The notes under the pieces are model-generated. The model worked only from the letters and a program-made list of their open reading frames with translations, was not told where the DNA came from and did not search any database. Below are positions 1 to 6,002 of a DNA stretch of 8,314 bases, piece after piece (position 1 is the stretch's first letter; every line of letters begins with the position of its first letter). The stretch spans positions 1 to 8,314 of the forward strand of contig CALGGQ010000383.1 of NCBI GenBank assembly GCA_937915775.1, read 5' to 3'. Source of the DNA: an uncultured Clostridia bacterium (GTDB taxonomy: Bacteria; Bacillota; Clostridia; Oscillospirales; Acutalibacteraceae). The position numbers were made by a program, and so were the translations under genes.

Positions 1-35
1 ATCCAACTGAATACAGGGGGCGATCTCCTGCGTCT

Positions 36-73
36 ATCGCTGAGCCGACCGGCGTGACAGCCGGTTCAGCGAT
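36..73 (+). repeat. Bulged inverted repeat (leader hairpin) upstream of the rapZ hybrid ORF
   Basis: Bases 36-43 (ATCGCTGA) plus 48-53 (ACCGGC) pair perfectly with 60-73. This gives a 14-bp stem with a 4-base bulge (GCCG, 44-47) and a 6-base loop (GTGACA, 54-59). No run of T follows, so it does not look like a simple intrinsic terminator. It lies in the 130-bp non-coding leader before the first gene. It could be a cis-regulatory RNA structure or a protein-binding site, possibly belonging to the ABC-transporter-like gene start rather than to rapZ. Its function is not known. Confidence 0.5.
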
Positions 74-130
74 CGACGTATGTCGTCAGAGCATGAAAGA
101 CTATATAATACGAAGGGAACGAGCCGCCGC

Positions 131-259
131 ATGATTGAATTCAAAAACGTCTACAAGACCTATCCCAACGGCTTTACCGCACTGAAAGATGTAAATCTTC
201 AGATCGAGCAGGGTGAGTTTGTCGCCATCATCGGTCTTTCCGGTGCCGGCAAATCCACG
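131..259 (+). other. PhnC-like ABC ATPase N-terminal segment fused in frame to rapZ
   Basis: This segment encodes 43 residues reading like the first strands and Walker A of an ABC transporter ATPase: MIEFKNV, KTYPNG, ALKDVNL, IEQGEFVAIIGLSGAGKST. Immediately after the P-loop the sequence becomes RapZ (AMSFMEDIGYYC), and no Q-loop, signature motif or Walker B of an ABC protein follows. The stretch GLSGAGKST (233-259) is natural in both families, so this is where the two sequences meet. I prefer PhnC over FtsE because GLSGAGKST is usual in clostridial phosphonate transporters whereas FtsE normally has GPSGAGKST; this is from memory of the families. It may be an assembly join rather than a real gene fusion. 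Confidence 0.75.
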
Positions 260-1069
260 GCGATGAGCTTTATGGAGGATATCGGCTATTACTGTATTGA
301 TAATATGCCTGCCGAGCTGATTCCGGAATTCATCAGCCTGATGGAAAAATCGGATGCGTATTCCAAGATATCCATTGTAGCGGACGTGCGCTCCAAGGGT
401 GTTTTCACCGCGTTTCGTGACGCCGTGAAGGATTTGAAGAAAAGCGATTATTCCGTCAAAATCATTTATCTGGATATTAAGGACCACGAGGCGCTCAAGC
501 GCTATAAGCTGACGCGCCGCAAGCACCCCTTTGCGGATAAATTCGGCGGGGCGATTGCCGAGGCGCTGGTCTATGAAAAAAAGGTGCTGCAGCCGATTCT
601 GCAAAACGCCGATTATGTGATTGACACCTCAGACTTGAATCCCGCGGAGCTGCGCAAGCGGCTGACGCAAATTCTGCTCGGCGACGAAAAAAAGGCGATG
701 AATATCCATGTGGTATCCTTCGGCTTTAAACACGGTATCCCGACGGATGCCGATTTCGTGCTGGATGTGCGCTGCCTGCCGAATCCTTACTGGATTGAGG
801 AGCTGCGCTCTAAAACAGGGCTTGACGAGGAGGTCAGCGGCTATGTATTCGGCTTTGAGGAAGCAAAGGAACTGCTCGCGCGCCTGCTTACGCTGCTGGA
901 TTATTTAATTCCGCTGTATATCAAAGAGGGTAAGAGTCAGCTTGTCATCGCCATCGGCTGCACCGGCGGCAACCACAGAAGCGTTGCTTTTGCCGAGGCG
1001 CTGCGCGCGCATTTCAGCGAGAACAACGAGAACGTCACCGTCAACCACAGGGATATTGAAAGAAGATAG
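131..1069 (+). CDS. rapZ: RapZ/YvcJ family nucleotide-binding protein with an ABC-ATPase-like N-terminal replacement
   Basis: RapZ (YvcJ in Bacillus) is a cytoplasmic P-loop protein that binds and hydrolyses ATP/GTP. In E. coli it is an RNase adaptor controlling glmS through GlmZ; its Gram-positive role is less clear. Counting from the ATG at 131 (312 aa), the P-loop GLSGAGKST is at residues 35-43, followed by the family block MEDIGYYCIDNMP. A Walker-B-like ADVRS is near residue 85, then RYKLTRRKHPF. The C-terminal domain has FGFKHGIP, DVRCLPNPYW, GCTGGNHRSV (276-285) and a final NHRDIERR. The part from EFVAII onward is about 284 aa, the normal length of a whole RapZ. The preceding residues are foreign: MIEFKNVYKTYPNG and ALKDVNLQIEQGEF are typical of the start of a PhnC-type (less likely FtsE-type) ABC ATPase. 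I chose 131 because the ABC homology begins exactly there; a GAAGGG lies 13 bases upstream. An in-frame ATG at 80 would add 17 unconserved residues behind a poor ribosome site. whiA follows after 2 bp, implying co-transcription. RapZ identity is secure; the true N-terminus is doubtful. Confidence 0.9.
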   Translation: MIEFKNVYKTYPNGFTALKDVNLQIEQGEFVAIIGLSGAGKSTAMSFMEDIGYYCIDNMPAELIPEFISLMEKSDAYSKISIVADVRSKGVFTAFRDAVKDLKKSDYSVKIIYLDIKDHEALKRYKLTRRKHPFADKFGGAIAEALVYEKKVLQPILQNADYVIDTSDLNPAELRKRLTQILLGDEKKAMNIHVVSFGFKHGIPTDADFVLDVRCLPNPYWIEELRSKTGLDEEVSGYVFGFEEAKELLARLLTLLDYLIPLYIKEGKSQLVIAIGCTGGNHRSVAFAEALRAHFSENNENVTVNHRDIERR

Positions 1070-1071
1070 TT

Positions 1072-1965
1072 ATGTCCTTTTCCACCGATGTCAGAAATGA
1101 ACTGATTAAAACCGAATATGAAAACAGTTGTTGTAAAAAGAGCCTTCTTTACGGAATGGCGCTTTTTTCAAAGTCCTTCTCTTTTGCTCAAATCGCCTTT
1201 CAGACGGAGCATAAAAATGCCGCGCGGCTGTTTAAGCAGCTGCTGTCCGAGCTGTGCAATGTGAAAAGCGATATCAGCGTGTCGCCCTCGGGAAAGAGCT
1301 TCAGCATCGTGATTGACAACCCTGCCTCCTGCGCGAAAATCATGTCGTATTTCGGGCATACGCAGGATGAAACCAGCTTGAGAATAAACCATTCGAACTT
1401 CGTATGCCAGAACTGCCTCGGCGCATTCACGGCAGGGGCATTCCTCTCCGTTGGTTCCGTTTCCTCTCCCGAAAAGGAGTACCATATGGAATTTACGGTT
1501 GCGTATATGAACCTCTCCAAGAGCTTTGTAACGCTGCTGCAGGAGCTGGAACTGGAGCCGAAAACCACCACCCGCAAGGGCTACCACATCATCTATTTTA
1601 AGGACAGCGAAGCGATTGAGGACTGCCTGTATATTATGGGCGCTTCTCATTCGATGTTTGATATGATGAATGTCAAAATTGTCAAGGAAATCCGCAACAG
1701 CGCAAACCGCCGCGCCAACTGCGAAACCGCCAACATTGAAAAGACGGTGCGCGCCGCGTATCCGCAGCTGGAGGCAATTTACAAAATTAAAAAGAAAAAG
1801 GGCTTCAAGCAGCTTTCTGCGCCCTTACGCGAAATGGCGGAAAAGCGGCTGGAAAATCCCGACCTATCACTGTCCGAGCTGGCGGAGCTCTTTGACCCGC
1901 CGCTCTCCCGCAGCGGCGCCAACCACCGCCTCAAGCGCTTAATGGATATCGCTGATAGTTTGTAG
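1072..1965 (+). CDS. whiA: DNA-binding protein WhiA (sporulation/cell division regulator)
   Basis: WhiA is a conserved Gram-positive DNA-binding protein. It is required for sporulation septation in Streptomyces and influences cell division and chromosome segregation in Bacillus. The 297-aa product has the family architecture: an N-terminal degenerate LAGLIDADG-homing-endonuclease-like fold, including CQNC (112-115) and GAFLSVGSVSSP (122-133), then the conserved IVKEIRNSANRRANCETANI block, and a C-terminal helix-turn-helix from about residue 250 (LSLSELAELFDPPLSRSGAN, NHRLKRL). Length is near the usual ~300. The ATG lies 2 bp after the rapZ stop, with GAAAGAAG (1058-1065) as Shine-Dalgarno inside rapZ, so the two are probably translated from one transcript. 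The final codons and stop (GAT AGT TTG TAG) fall within a heptamer repeat array that starts at 1956, so the last 3 or so residues seem to be supplied by the adjacent inserted cassette. Confidence 0.97.
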   Translation: MSFSTDVRNELIKTEYENSCCKKSLLYGMALFSKSFSFAQIAFQTEHKNAARLFKQLLSELCNVKSDISVSPSGKSFSIVIDNPASCAKIMSYFGHTQDETSLRINHSNFVCQNCLGAFTAGAFLSVGSVSSPEKEYHMEFTVAYMNLSKSFVTLLQELELEPKTTTRKGYHIIYFKDSEAIEDCLYIMGASHSMFDMMNVKIVKEIRNSANRRANCETANIEKTVRAAYPQLEAIYKIKKKKGFKQLSAPLREMAEKRLENPDLSLSELAELFDPPLSRSGANHRLKRLMDIADSL

Positions 1966-1983
1966 TAAGTAGTTAATAGTTTG
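1956..1983 (+). repeat. Left heptamer array, four tandem units
   Basis: Four consecutive 7-base units read TAGTTTG, TAGTAAG, TAGTTAA and TAGTTTG (consensus roughly TAGTTAG). The first unit starts inside the penultimate codons of whiA, and the TAG of the second unit is the whiA stop codon. The same units occur inverted after the four-helix-bundle gene. Confidence 0.85.
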
Positions 1984-2056
1984 TGTCGAATGTCCATATC
2001 TAACTATGTAAATAGTAAACAGCACGTGGAATTATTAAACATTTGATGGTGACATT

Positions 2057-2416
2057 ATGAAGTGGAGAACGTATAAAGATTTAATGGTATGGCAAAGATC
2101 AATGTCATTGGTTGACGATGTTTATATTCTAACTAGTAAGCTTCCGGTATTTGAGCAGTATGCTCTGTCCAGCCAAATGCGGCGTTCTGTTGTTTCGATA
2201 CCCTCCAACATCGCAGAGGGGCAAGGACGTCAGACAAACAAAGAATTCATCAACTTTTTATATATTGCAAACGGTTCGCGTTGTGAATTGGAAACACAGT
2301 TAAGTATTGCTGTGAGGCAGAACTATATCACTAAGGAACAGGCAAAGCCGGTTTATACGGAATGTCAAGAAATCGGTAAAATGCTTACAAAACTTATTCA
2401 ATCTTTATGTGAATAG
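2057..2416 (+). CDS. Four-helix-bundle protein (S23 / Avd-like family, TIGR02436 type)
   Basis: A 119-aa cytoplasmic protein, complete for this family. It shows the recognisable blocks YKDLMVWQRSMSLVDDVY (residues 5-22), SSQMRRSVVSIPSNIAEGQG, and FLYIANGSRCELETQLSIA. The family was first seen as ORFs inside 23S rRNA intervening sequences. It forms pentameric four-helix bundles and is related to Avd, the accessory protein that binds the reverse transcriptase of diversity-generating retroelements. Standalone copies have no established function. The start at 2057 gives the standard N-terminus; GGTGA (2048-2052) is a weak, closely spaced ribosome site. Its base composition is AT-richer than that of its neighbours, and it sits between whiA and dnaE inside bracketing repeat arrays. 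Together these suggest acquisition as a small cassette. No reverse transcriptase or variable repeat is visible here. Confidence 0.95.
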   Translation: MKWRTYKDLMVWQRSMSLVDDVYILTSKLPVFEQYALSSQMRRSVVSIPSNIAEGQGRQTNKEFINFLYIANGSRCELETQLSIAVRQNYITKEQAKPVYTECQEIGKMLTKLIQSLCE

Positions 2417-2424
2417 TTGCAACC

Positions 2425-2459
2425 ATAACTACTTACGACTTACTACTGACTACTAACTA
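2425..2459 (-). repeat. Right heptamer array, five tandem units, inverted relative to the left array
   Basis: On the minus strand five consecutive 7-base units read TAGTTAG, TAGTCAG, TAGTAAG, TCGTAAG and TAGTTAT, matching the left array's consensus. An 11-base stretch, TAACTACTTAC (2426-2436), is the exact reverse complement of 1965-1975. The array ends just before the dnaE ribosome binding site. Confidence 0.85.
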
Positions 2460-2467
2460 AAGAATCC

Positions 2468-2473
2468 GGAGGA
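2468..2473 (+). promoter_or_regulatory. dnaE ribosome binding site
   Basis: GGAGGA lies 7 bases before the ATG at 2481. It lies outside the heptamer array, so it probably belonged to dnaE before any insertion. I see no convincing promoter between the four-helix-bundle gene and dnaE. Confidence 0.85.
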
Positions 2474-2480
2474 TTTTTCT

Positions 2481-5400
2481 ATGTTCACCCATCTCCATCT
2501 TCATACGCAGTACAGTTTGCTGGACGGCGCGTGCCGTCTCGGCAATCTTGTTGCACGCGCTAAGGAGCTGGGGATGAACTCGCTTGCCATTACCGACCAC
2601 GGCAATATGTACGGTGCGGTGGATTTTTACCGCGAGTGCAAAAAGAACGGCATCAAGCCGATTATCGGCTGCGAGGTATACGTCGCACCGCGTACCCGTT
2701 TTGATAAGGACAAGGTACTTGATAAGGAATATAACCATCTGATTCTGCTTGTCAAAAATGAGACAGGCTATAAAAATCTGATTAAAATGGTGTCCCTTGC
2801 CTATACCGAGGGCTTCTACTTTAAGCCGCGCATTGACCGCGATTTGCTGGAGCAGCACCACGAGGGCTTAATCTGCCTGTCGGCGTGCCTGGCGGGCGAA
2901 ATTCCGCAGCTTTTGCTGCAGCGCGATTACGAGGGCGCGAAACGGGAAGCGCTCTGGTATCGTTCCGTTTTCGGCGAGGGCAATTATTATCTGGAGCTGC
3001 AGGACCACGGCATTGACGAGCAGAAAATCGTGCTCGACGGCTTAAAGCGCCTGCACGATGAAACCGGTCTGCCGCTCGTTGCCACCAATGATGTGCATTA
3101 TGTGGAAAAGGACGATGCCGAAATTCAGCAGGTGCTGATTTGCATCGCGACGAATAAAACGCTCGGCGAGGACACGGGGCTGGAATTCCACAGCAACAAT
3201 TTTTACCTCAAATCCGAGCAGGAGATGCGCGATATATTTGCCGATGTGCCGGAGGCGATTGACAATACGCAGCGCATCGCCGAGGCTTGCAACTTTGATT
3301 TTGAATTCGGCAACACCAAGCTGCCGTATTTTGAAACGCCCGACAATATGCCGCACTTTGCGTATTTCCGCAAGCTGTGCTTTAAGGGGTTATATAAGCG
3401 GTACGGCAAAGACGTGCCGCAGGCGTTTGTTGACCGTCTGGAATATGAGCTTAAGACGGTGGACAAGATGGGCTATACGGATTATTACCTGATTGTGCAG
3501 GACTTTGTGCGTTTTGCGAAATCCAAGGATATCCCCGTCGGTCCCGGACGTGGTAGCGGCGCCGGCTCGCTCGCTGCCTACTGCATCGGGATTACCGATA
3601 TTGACCCGATGAAATACGATTTGATTTTTGAGCGCTTCCTTAATCCCGAGCGTGTGTCGATGCCCGATTTTGATATTGACTTCTGCTACGAACGGCGGCA
3701 GGAGGTTATTGATTATGTGACGGAAAAATACGGCGCCGACCATGTGGCGCAGATTGTCACCTTCGGTACGTTGCAGACAAGAGCGGCGATCCGCGATGTC
3801 GGGCGGACGCTCGGTATGCCGTATGCCGCCGTGGACGCAGTGGCAAAGCTAGTGCCGAACAGCTTTCATATTACGATTGACGAGGCGGTGAATAAGAGCG
3901 CCGAGCTGCGCCGTGCGATGGAGGAGGACGCCTCCGTTGCCCGCCTGATGGCGATTGCCCGTAAAGTGGAGGGTATGCCGCGCAATACCTCCACCCACGC
4001 GGCAGGCGTTGTCATCACGCACGACCCTGTGGCAAGCTATGTTCCGCTCGCCACAAACGATGGGCTGGTCGTCACGCAGTATATTATGACGACGCTGGAG
4101 GAGCTCGGTCTGCTGAAGATGGACTTCCTCGGCTTGCGTACCCTGACAGTCATTGACGATGCCGCTAAAGCAGCCGGCATCAATATTCACCAAATCCCGA
4201 TTGACGACGCAAAGGTGTATAAAATCTTCTCAAGCGGCAAAACGGAGGGTATCTTCCAGTTTGAATCCAGCGGCATGAAGCAGATGCTGATGAATCTGGC
4301 GCCGACGCGGCTGGAGGATTTAATCGCTGCCACCTCGCTGTACCGTCCCGGTCCGGCAAGCCAGATAGACACCTTTGTTGCCAATTCCAAGCAGCAGCAT
4401 ACAATACAGTATGAAACGCCGCTCCTTGAGCCGATATTAAAGAACACTTACGGCTGCATTGTGTATCAGGAGCAGGTGATGCAGATATTCCGCTCGCTCG
4501 CCGGCTATTCGTTCGGACGGGCTGACGTCGTGCGCCGTGCCATGAGTAAGAAAAAGCATGACGTTATGGAGCAGGAGCGCGAAACATTTATTGCCGGCTG
4601 CGCGGAGAACGATATCAGCCGCGAAACCGCGAACGCGATTTTTGACAAAATGACGGACTTCGCCTCCTATGCGTTCAATAAGTCCCACGCCGCGTGCTAT
4701 GCGCTCGTCGCGTACCAGTGCGCGTATCTCAAATGCTATTATCCCGCTCCGTTTATGGCGGCGCTGCTGACCTCCGTGCTGGACAGTGCGAACAAGGTGG
4801 CGCGCTATATCGCCGAGTGCAAGCGGCTCGGCATCCGTCTGGCGCCGCCCGATATCAACAGCTCGATGAAGGATTTCACCGCTACGGGCAAGGTGATTAA
4901 TTACGGTTTGCTCGGCATTAAAAATCTCGGTAACGACTTCATAGAGGATATCATCGAGGAGCGCAAAAACGGCAGATATAAGGATTTATTCGACTTTTGT
5001 GAGCGGGCGCAGAAGGGGCATTTTAACCGCCGTGCCGTTGAATCGCTGATACGCTGCGGCGCGATGGACGGCTTTGACGCCAACCGCCGTCAGATGCTGC
5101 AGGCGCTGCCTGTGATTGTGACGAATGTGGAGGAAAAAGCGCGCCAGACGATGTACGGTCAGGTTGGCTTCTTCGATATCAGTGAGGATTTTGACACGGG
5201 CTTTGATTTTCCCGACGTAAAGGAATTTTCAAAAACGGAGCTGCTCGCGATGGAAAAGGAGATGACGGGTCTGTACCTCTCCGGTCATCCGATGGACAGC
5301 TATGAGGATTACATTGCCGCTGCCGGCTGCGCCGCAACGTATGAGCTGCTCGAAGCTGCCAAGGAAGCCGGCGGAAAATACCGCGACGGCGCGCCGCTGA

Positions 5401-5915
5401 CCTTCTGCGGTATTATTACGCATATCACCGTTAAGCAGACGCGCGCGAACAAGGCGAATATGGCGTTTGTCACGCTGGAGGATATGTATGGCACCGTGGA
5501 GGCAATTCTGTTTCCGAAAGTCTTTACGCAGTATGCACCGATGATTGCACTCGGGAATGTGATTGCGCTGAGCGGTACGCTTTCCGTCGAGGAGGAAAAA
5601 GACCCGAAAATTCTGGTCAATTCTGTCTTTAAGCCCGGCAAGCTGCCGGAGATTGCTGCGCCCGAGCAGCCGGTGCAAAAGAAAAGCGCCCGTCAGGGCT
5701 TATACCTGAAATTTACCTCACGCGAGGACGGGCGGCTGCACAAGGCGGAGGTTATCACGTCTATCTTTGACGGTCCCTTGCCGCTGTACTATTATTTCGA
5801 GGATGAAAAGAAGTATATCCGGCAGCCTTCCCATCAGTTTGTCGCCGTCAACGATACGATGCTGGAGGAGCTGAAACGACTGCTCGGCAGCGAAAACGTT
5901 GCCGTCATCAATTAG
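2481..5915 (+). CDS. dnaE: DNA polymerase III subunit alpha (DnaE)
   Basis: DnaE is a C-family DNA polymerase. In Firmicutes that also carry PolC it usually extends lagging-strand primers; PolC lies outside this window. The 1144-aa product is full length. An N-terminal PHP domain (about 1-210) begins HLHLHTQYSLLDG and includes ITDHGN, GCEVYVA and ATNDVHY, so its likely metal ligands look intact. The palm has GPGRGSGAGS (354-363) and PDFDIDF, giving catalytic Asp398 and Asp400; Asp548 in MDFLGLRTL is the third carboxylate. The fingers contain YAFNKSHAA (from 730). A helix-hairpin-helix region (GLLGIKNLG) lies near 805. QVGFF (894-898) resembles a sliding-clamp-binding motif. An OB fold covers roughly 973-1052 (FCGIITHI, FVTLEDMYGTVEAILFP). 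The start is fixed by the family-typical MFTHLHLHTQYS and a strong GGAGGA. There is no intein or frameshift. The gene is followed within 3 bases by the -35 box of the pfkA promoter. Confidence 0.98.
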   Translation: MFTHLHLHTQYSLLDGACRLGNLVARAKELGMNSLAITDHGNMYGAVDFYRECKKNGIKPIIGCEVYVAPRTRFDKDKVLDKEYNHLILLVKNETGYKNLIKMVSLAYTEGFYFKPRIDRDLLEQHHEGLICLSACLAGEIPQLLLQRDYEGAKREALWYRSVFGEGNYYLELQDHGIDEQKIVLDGLKRLHDETGLPLVATNDVHYVEKDDAEIQQVLICIATNKTLGEDTGLEFHSNNFYLKSEQEMRDIFADVPEAIDNTQRIAEACNFDFEFGNTKLPYFETPDNMPHFAYFRKLCFKGLYKRYGKDVPQAFVDRLEYELKTVDKMGYTDYYLIVQDFVRFAKSKDIPVGPGRGSGAGSLAAYCIGITDIDPMKYDLIFERFLNPERVSMPDFDIDFCYERRQEVIDYVTEKYGADHVAQIVTFGTLQTRAAIRDVGRTLGMPYAAVDAVAKLVPNSFHITIDEAVNKSAELRRAMEEDASVARLMAIARKVEGMPRNTSTHAAGVVITHDPVASYVPLATNDGLVVTQYIMTTLEELGLLKMDFLGLRTLTVIDDAAKAAGINIHQIPIDDAKVYKIFSSGKTEGIFQFESSGMKQMLMNLAPTRLEDLIAATSLYRPGPASQIDTFVANSKQQHTIQYETPLLEPILKNTYGCIVYQEQVMQIFRSLAGYSFGRADVVRRAMSKKKHDVMEQERETFIAGCAENDISRETANAIFDKMTDFASYAFNKSHAACYALVAYQCAYLKCYYPAPFMAALLTSVLDSANKVARYIAECKRLGIRLAPPDINSSMKDFTATGKVINYGLLGIKNLGNDFIEDIIEERKNGRYKDLFDFCERAQKGHFNRRAVESLIRCGAMDGFDANRRQMLQALPVIVTNVEEKARQTMYGQVGFFDISEDFDTGFDFPDVKEFSKTELLAMEKEMTGLYLSGHPMDSYEDYIAAAGCAATYELLEAAKEAGGKYRDGAPLTFCGIITHITVKQTRANKANMAFVTLEDMYGTVEAILFPKVFTQYAPMIALGNVIALSGTLSVEEEKDPKILVNSVFKPGKLPEIAAPEQPVQKKSARQGLYLKFTSREDGRLHKAEVITSIFDGPLPLYYYFEDEKKYIRQPSHQFVAVNDTMLEELKRLLGSENVAVIN

Positions 5916-5918
5916 GTC

Positions 5919-5947
5919 TTGACATTTAGCGATGAATTCATTAAAAT
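5919..5947 (+). promoter_or_regulatory. Sigma-A promoter for pfkA
   Basis: A perfect -35 TTGACA (5919-5924) and a -10 TAAAAT (5942-5947, 5 of 6 matches) are separated by exactly 17 bp, starting 3 bp after the dnaE stop codon. Transcription should start near 5954, giving a leader of about 50 nt. Just at and after the predicted start is a near-direct repeat, CGTTGATTAA (5951-5960) and CGTGATTAA (5961-5969), which could be an operator, though this is only a guess. The promoter makes pfkA expression at least partly independent of dnaE. Confidence 0.85.
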
Positions 5948-5987
5948 ATGCGTTGATTAACGTGATTAATTAAGGAATCTTCTTATC

Positions 5988-5994
5988 AGGAGGA
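5988..5994 (+). promoter_or_regulatory. pfkA ribosome binding site
   Basis: AGGAGGA lies 8 bases before the ATG at 6003, a near-ideal Shine-Dalgarno that fixes this start. Confidence 0.9.
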
Positions 5995-6002
5995 TATGGC
6001 AT

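Larger units (their letters stand above)
1956..2459. mobile_element. Putative small cassette: four-helix-bundle gene bracketed by inverted heptamer arrays
   Basis: The interval between whiA and dnaE holds one small gene enclosed by two arrays of a 7-bp repeat in opposite orientation (1956-1983 and 2425-2459). Bases 2101-2400 count to about 40% G+C, visibly lower than the flanking dnaE. The left array starts within the last codons of whiA, and the right array ends 8 bp before the dnaE Shine-Dalgarno, so the element is about 504 bp with no room for other genes. No transposase or recombinase is encoded, so any movement would need help in trans. That this is a mobile unit is inference from the bracketing repeats, the composition shift and its position inside an otherwise conserved gene order. 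Confidence 0.6.

Noticed and set aside
104..109. Perfect TATAAT that could be a -10 box for the first gene
   Set aside because: No -35-like sequence lies 15-19 bp upstream and there is no extended TGn. The expected start would also fall at or after the only Shine-Dalgarno candidate (112-117), so I did not call a promoter.
80..130. Upstream in-frame ATG at 80 extending the rapZ ORF by 17 residues
   Set aside because: The added residues resemble no part of either protein family, the ribosome site is poor, and ABC homology begins exactly at the ATG at 131.
2417..2445. Possible promoter TTGCAA with a TTACTA box before dnaE
   Set aside because: The -10 match is poor and falls inside the heptamer array, where AT-rich chance matches are expected.
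1956..2459. Diversity-generating retroelement suggested by the Avd-like protein
   Set aside because: There is no reverse transcriptase, template repeat or variable-repeat target in the window; family resemblance alone does not support a DGR.
1956..2459. CRISPR-like array or classic insertion sequence
   Set aside because: The repeats are 7 bp without spacers, in two inverted blocks, and no cas gene or transposase is present.
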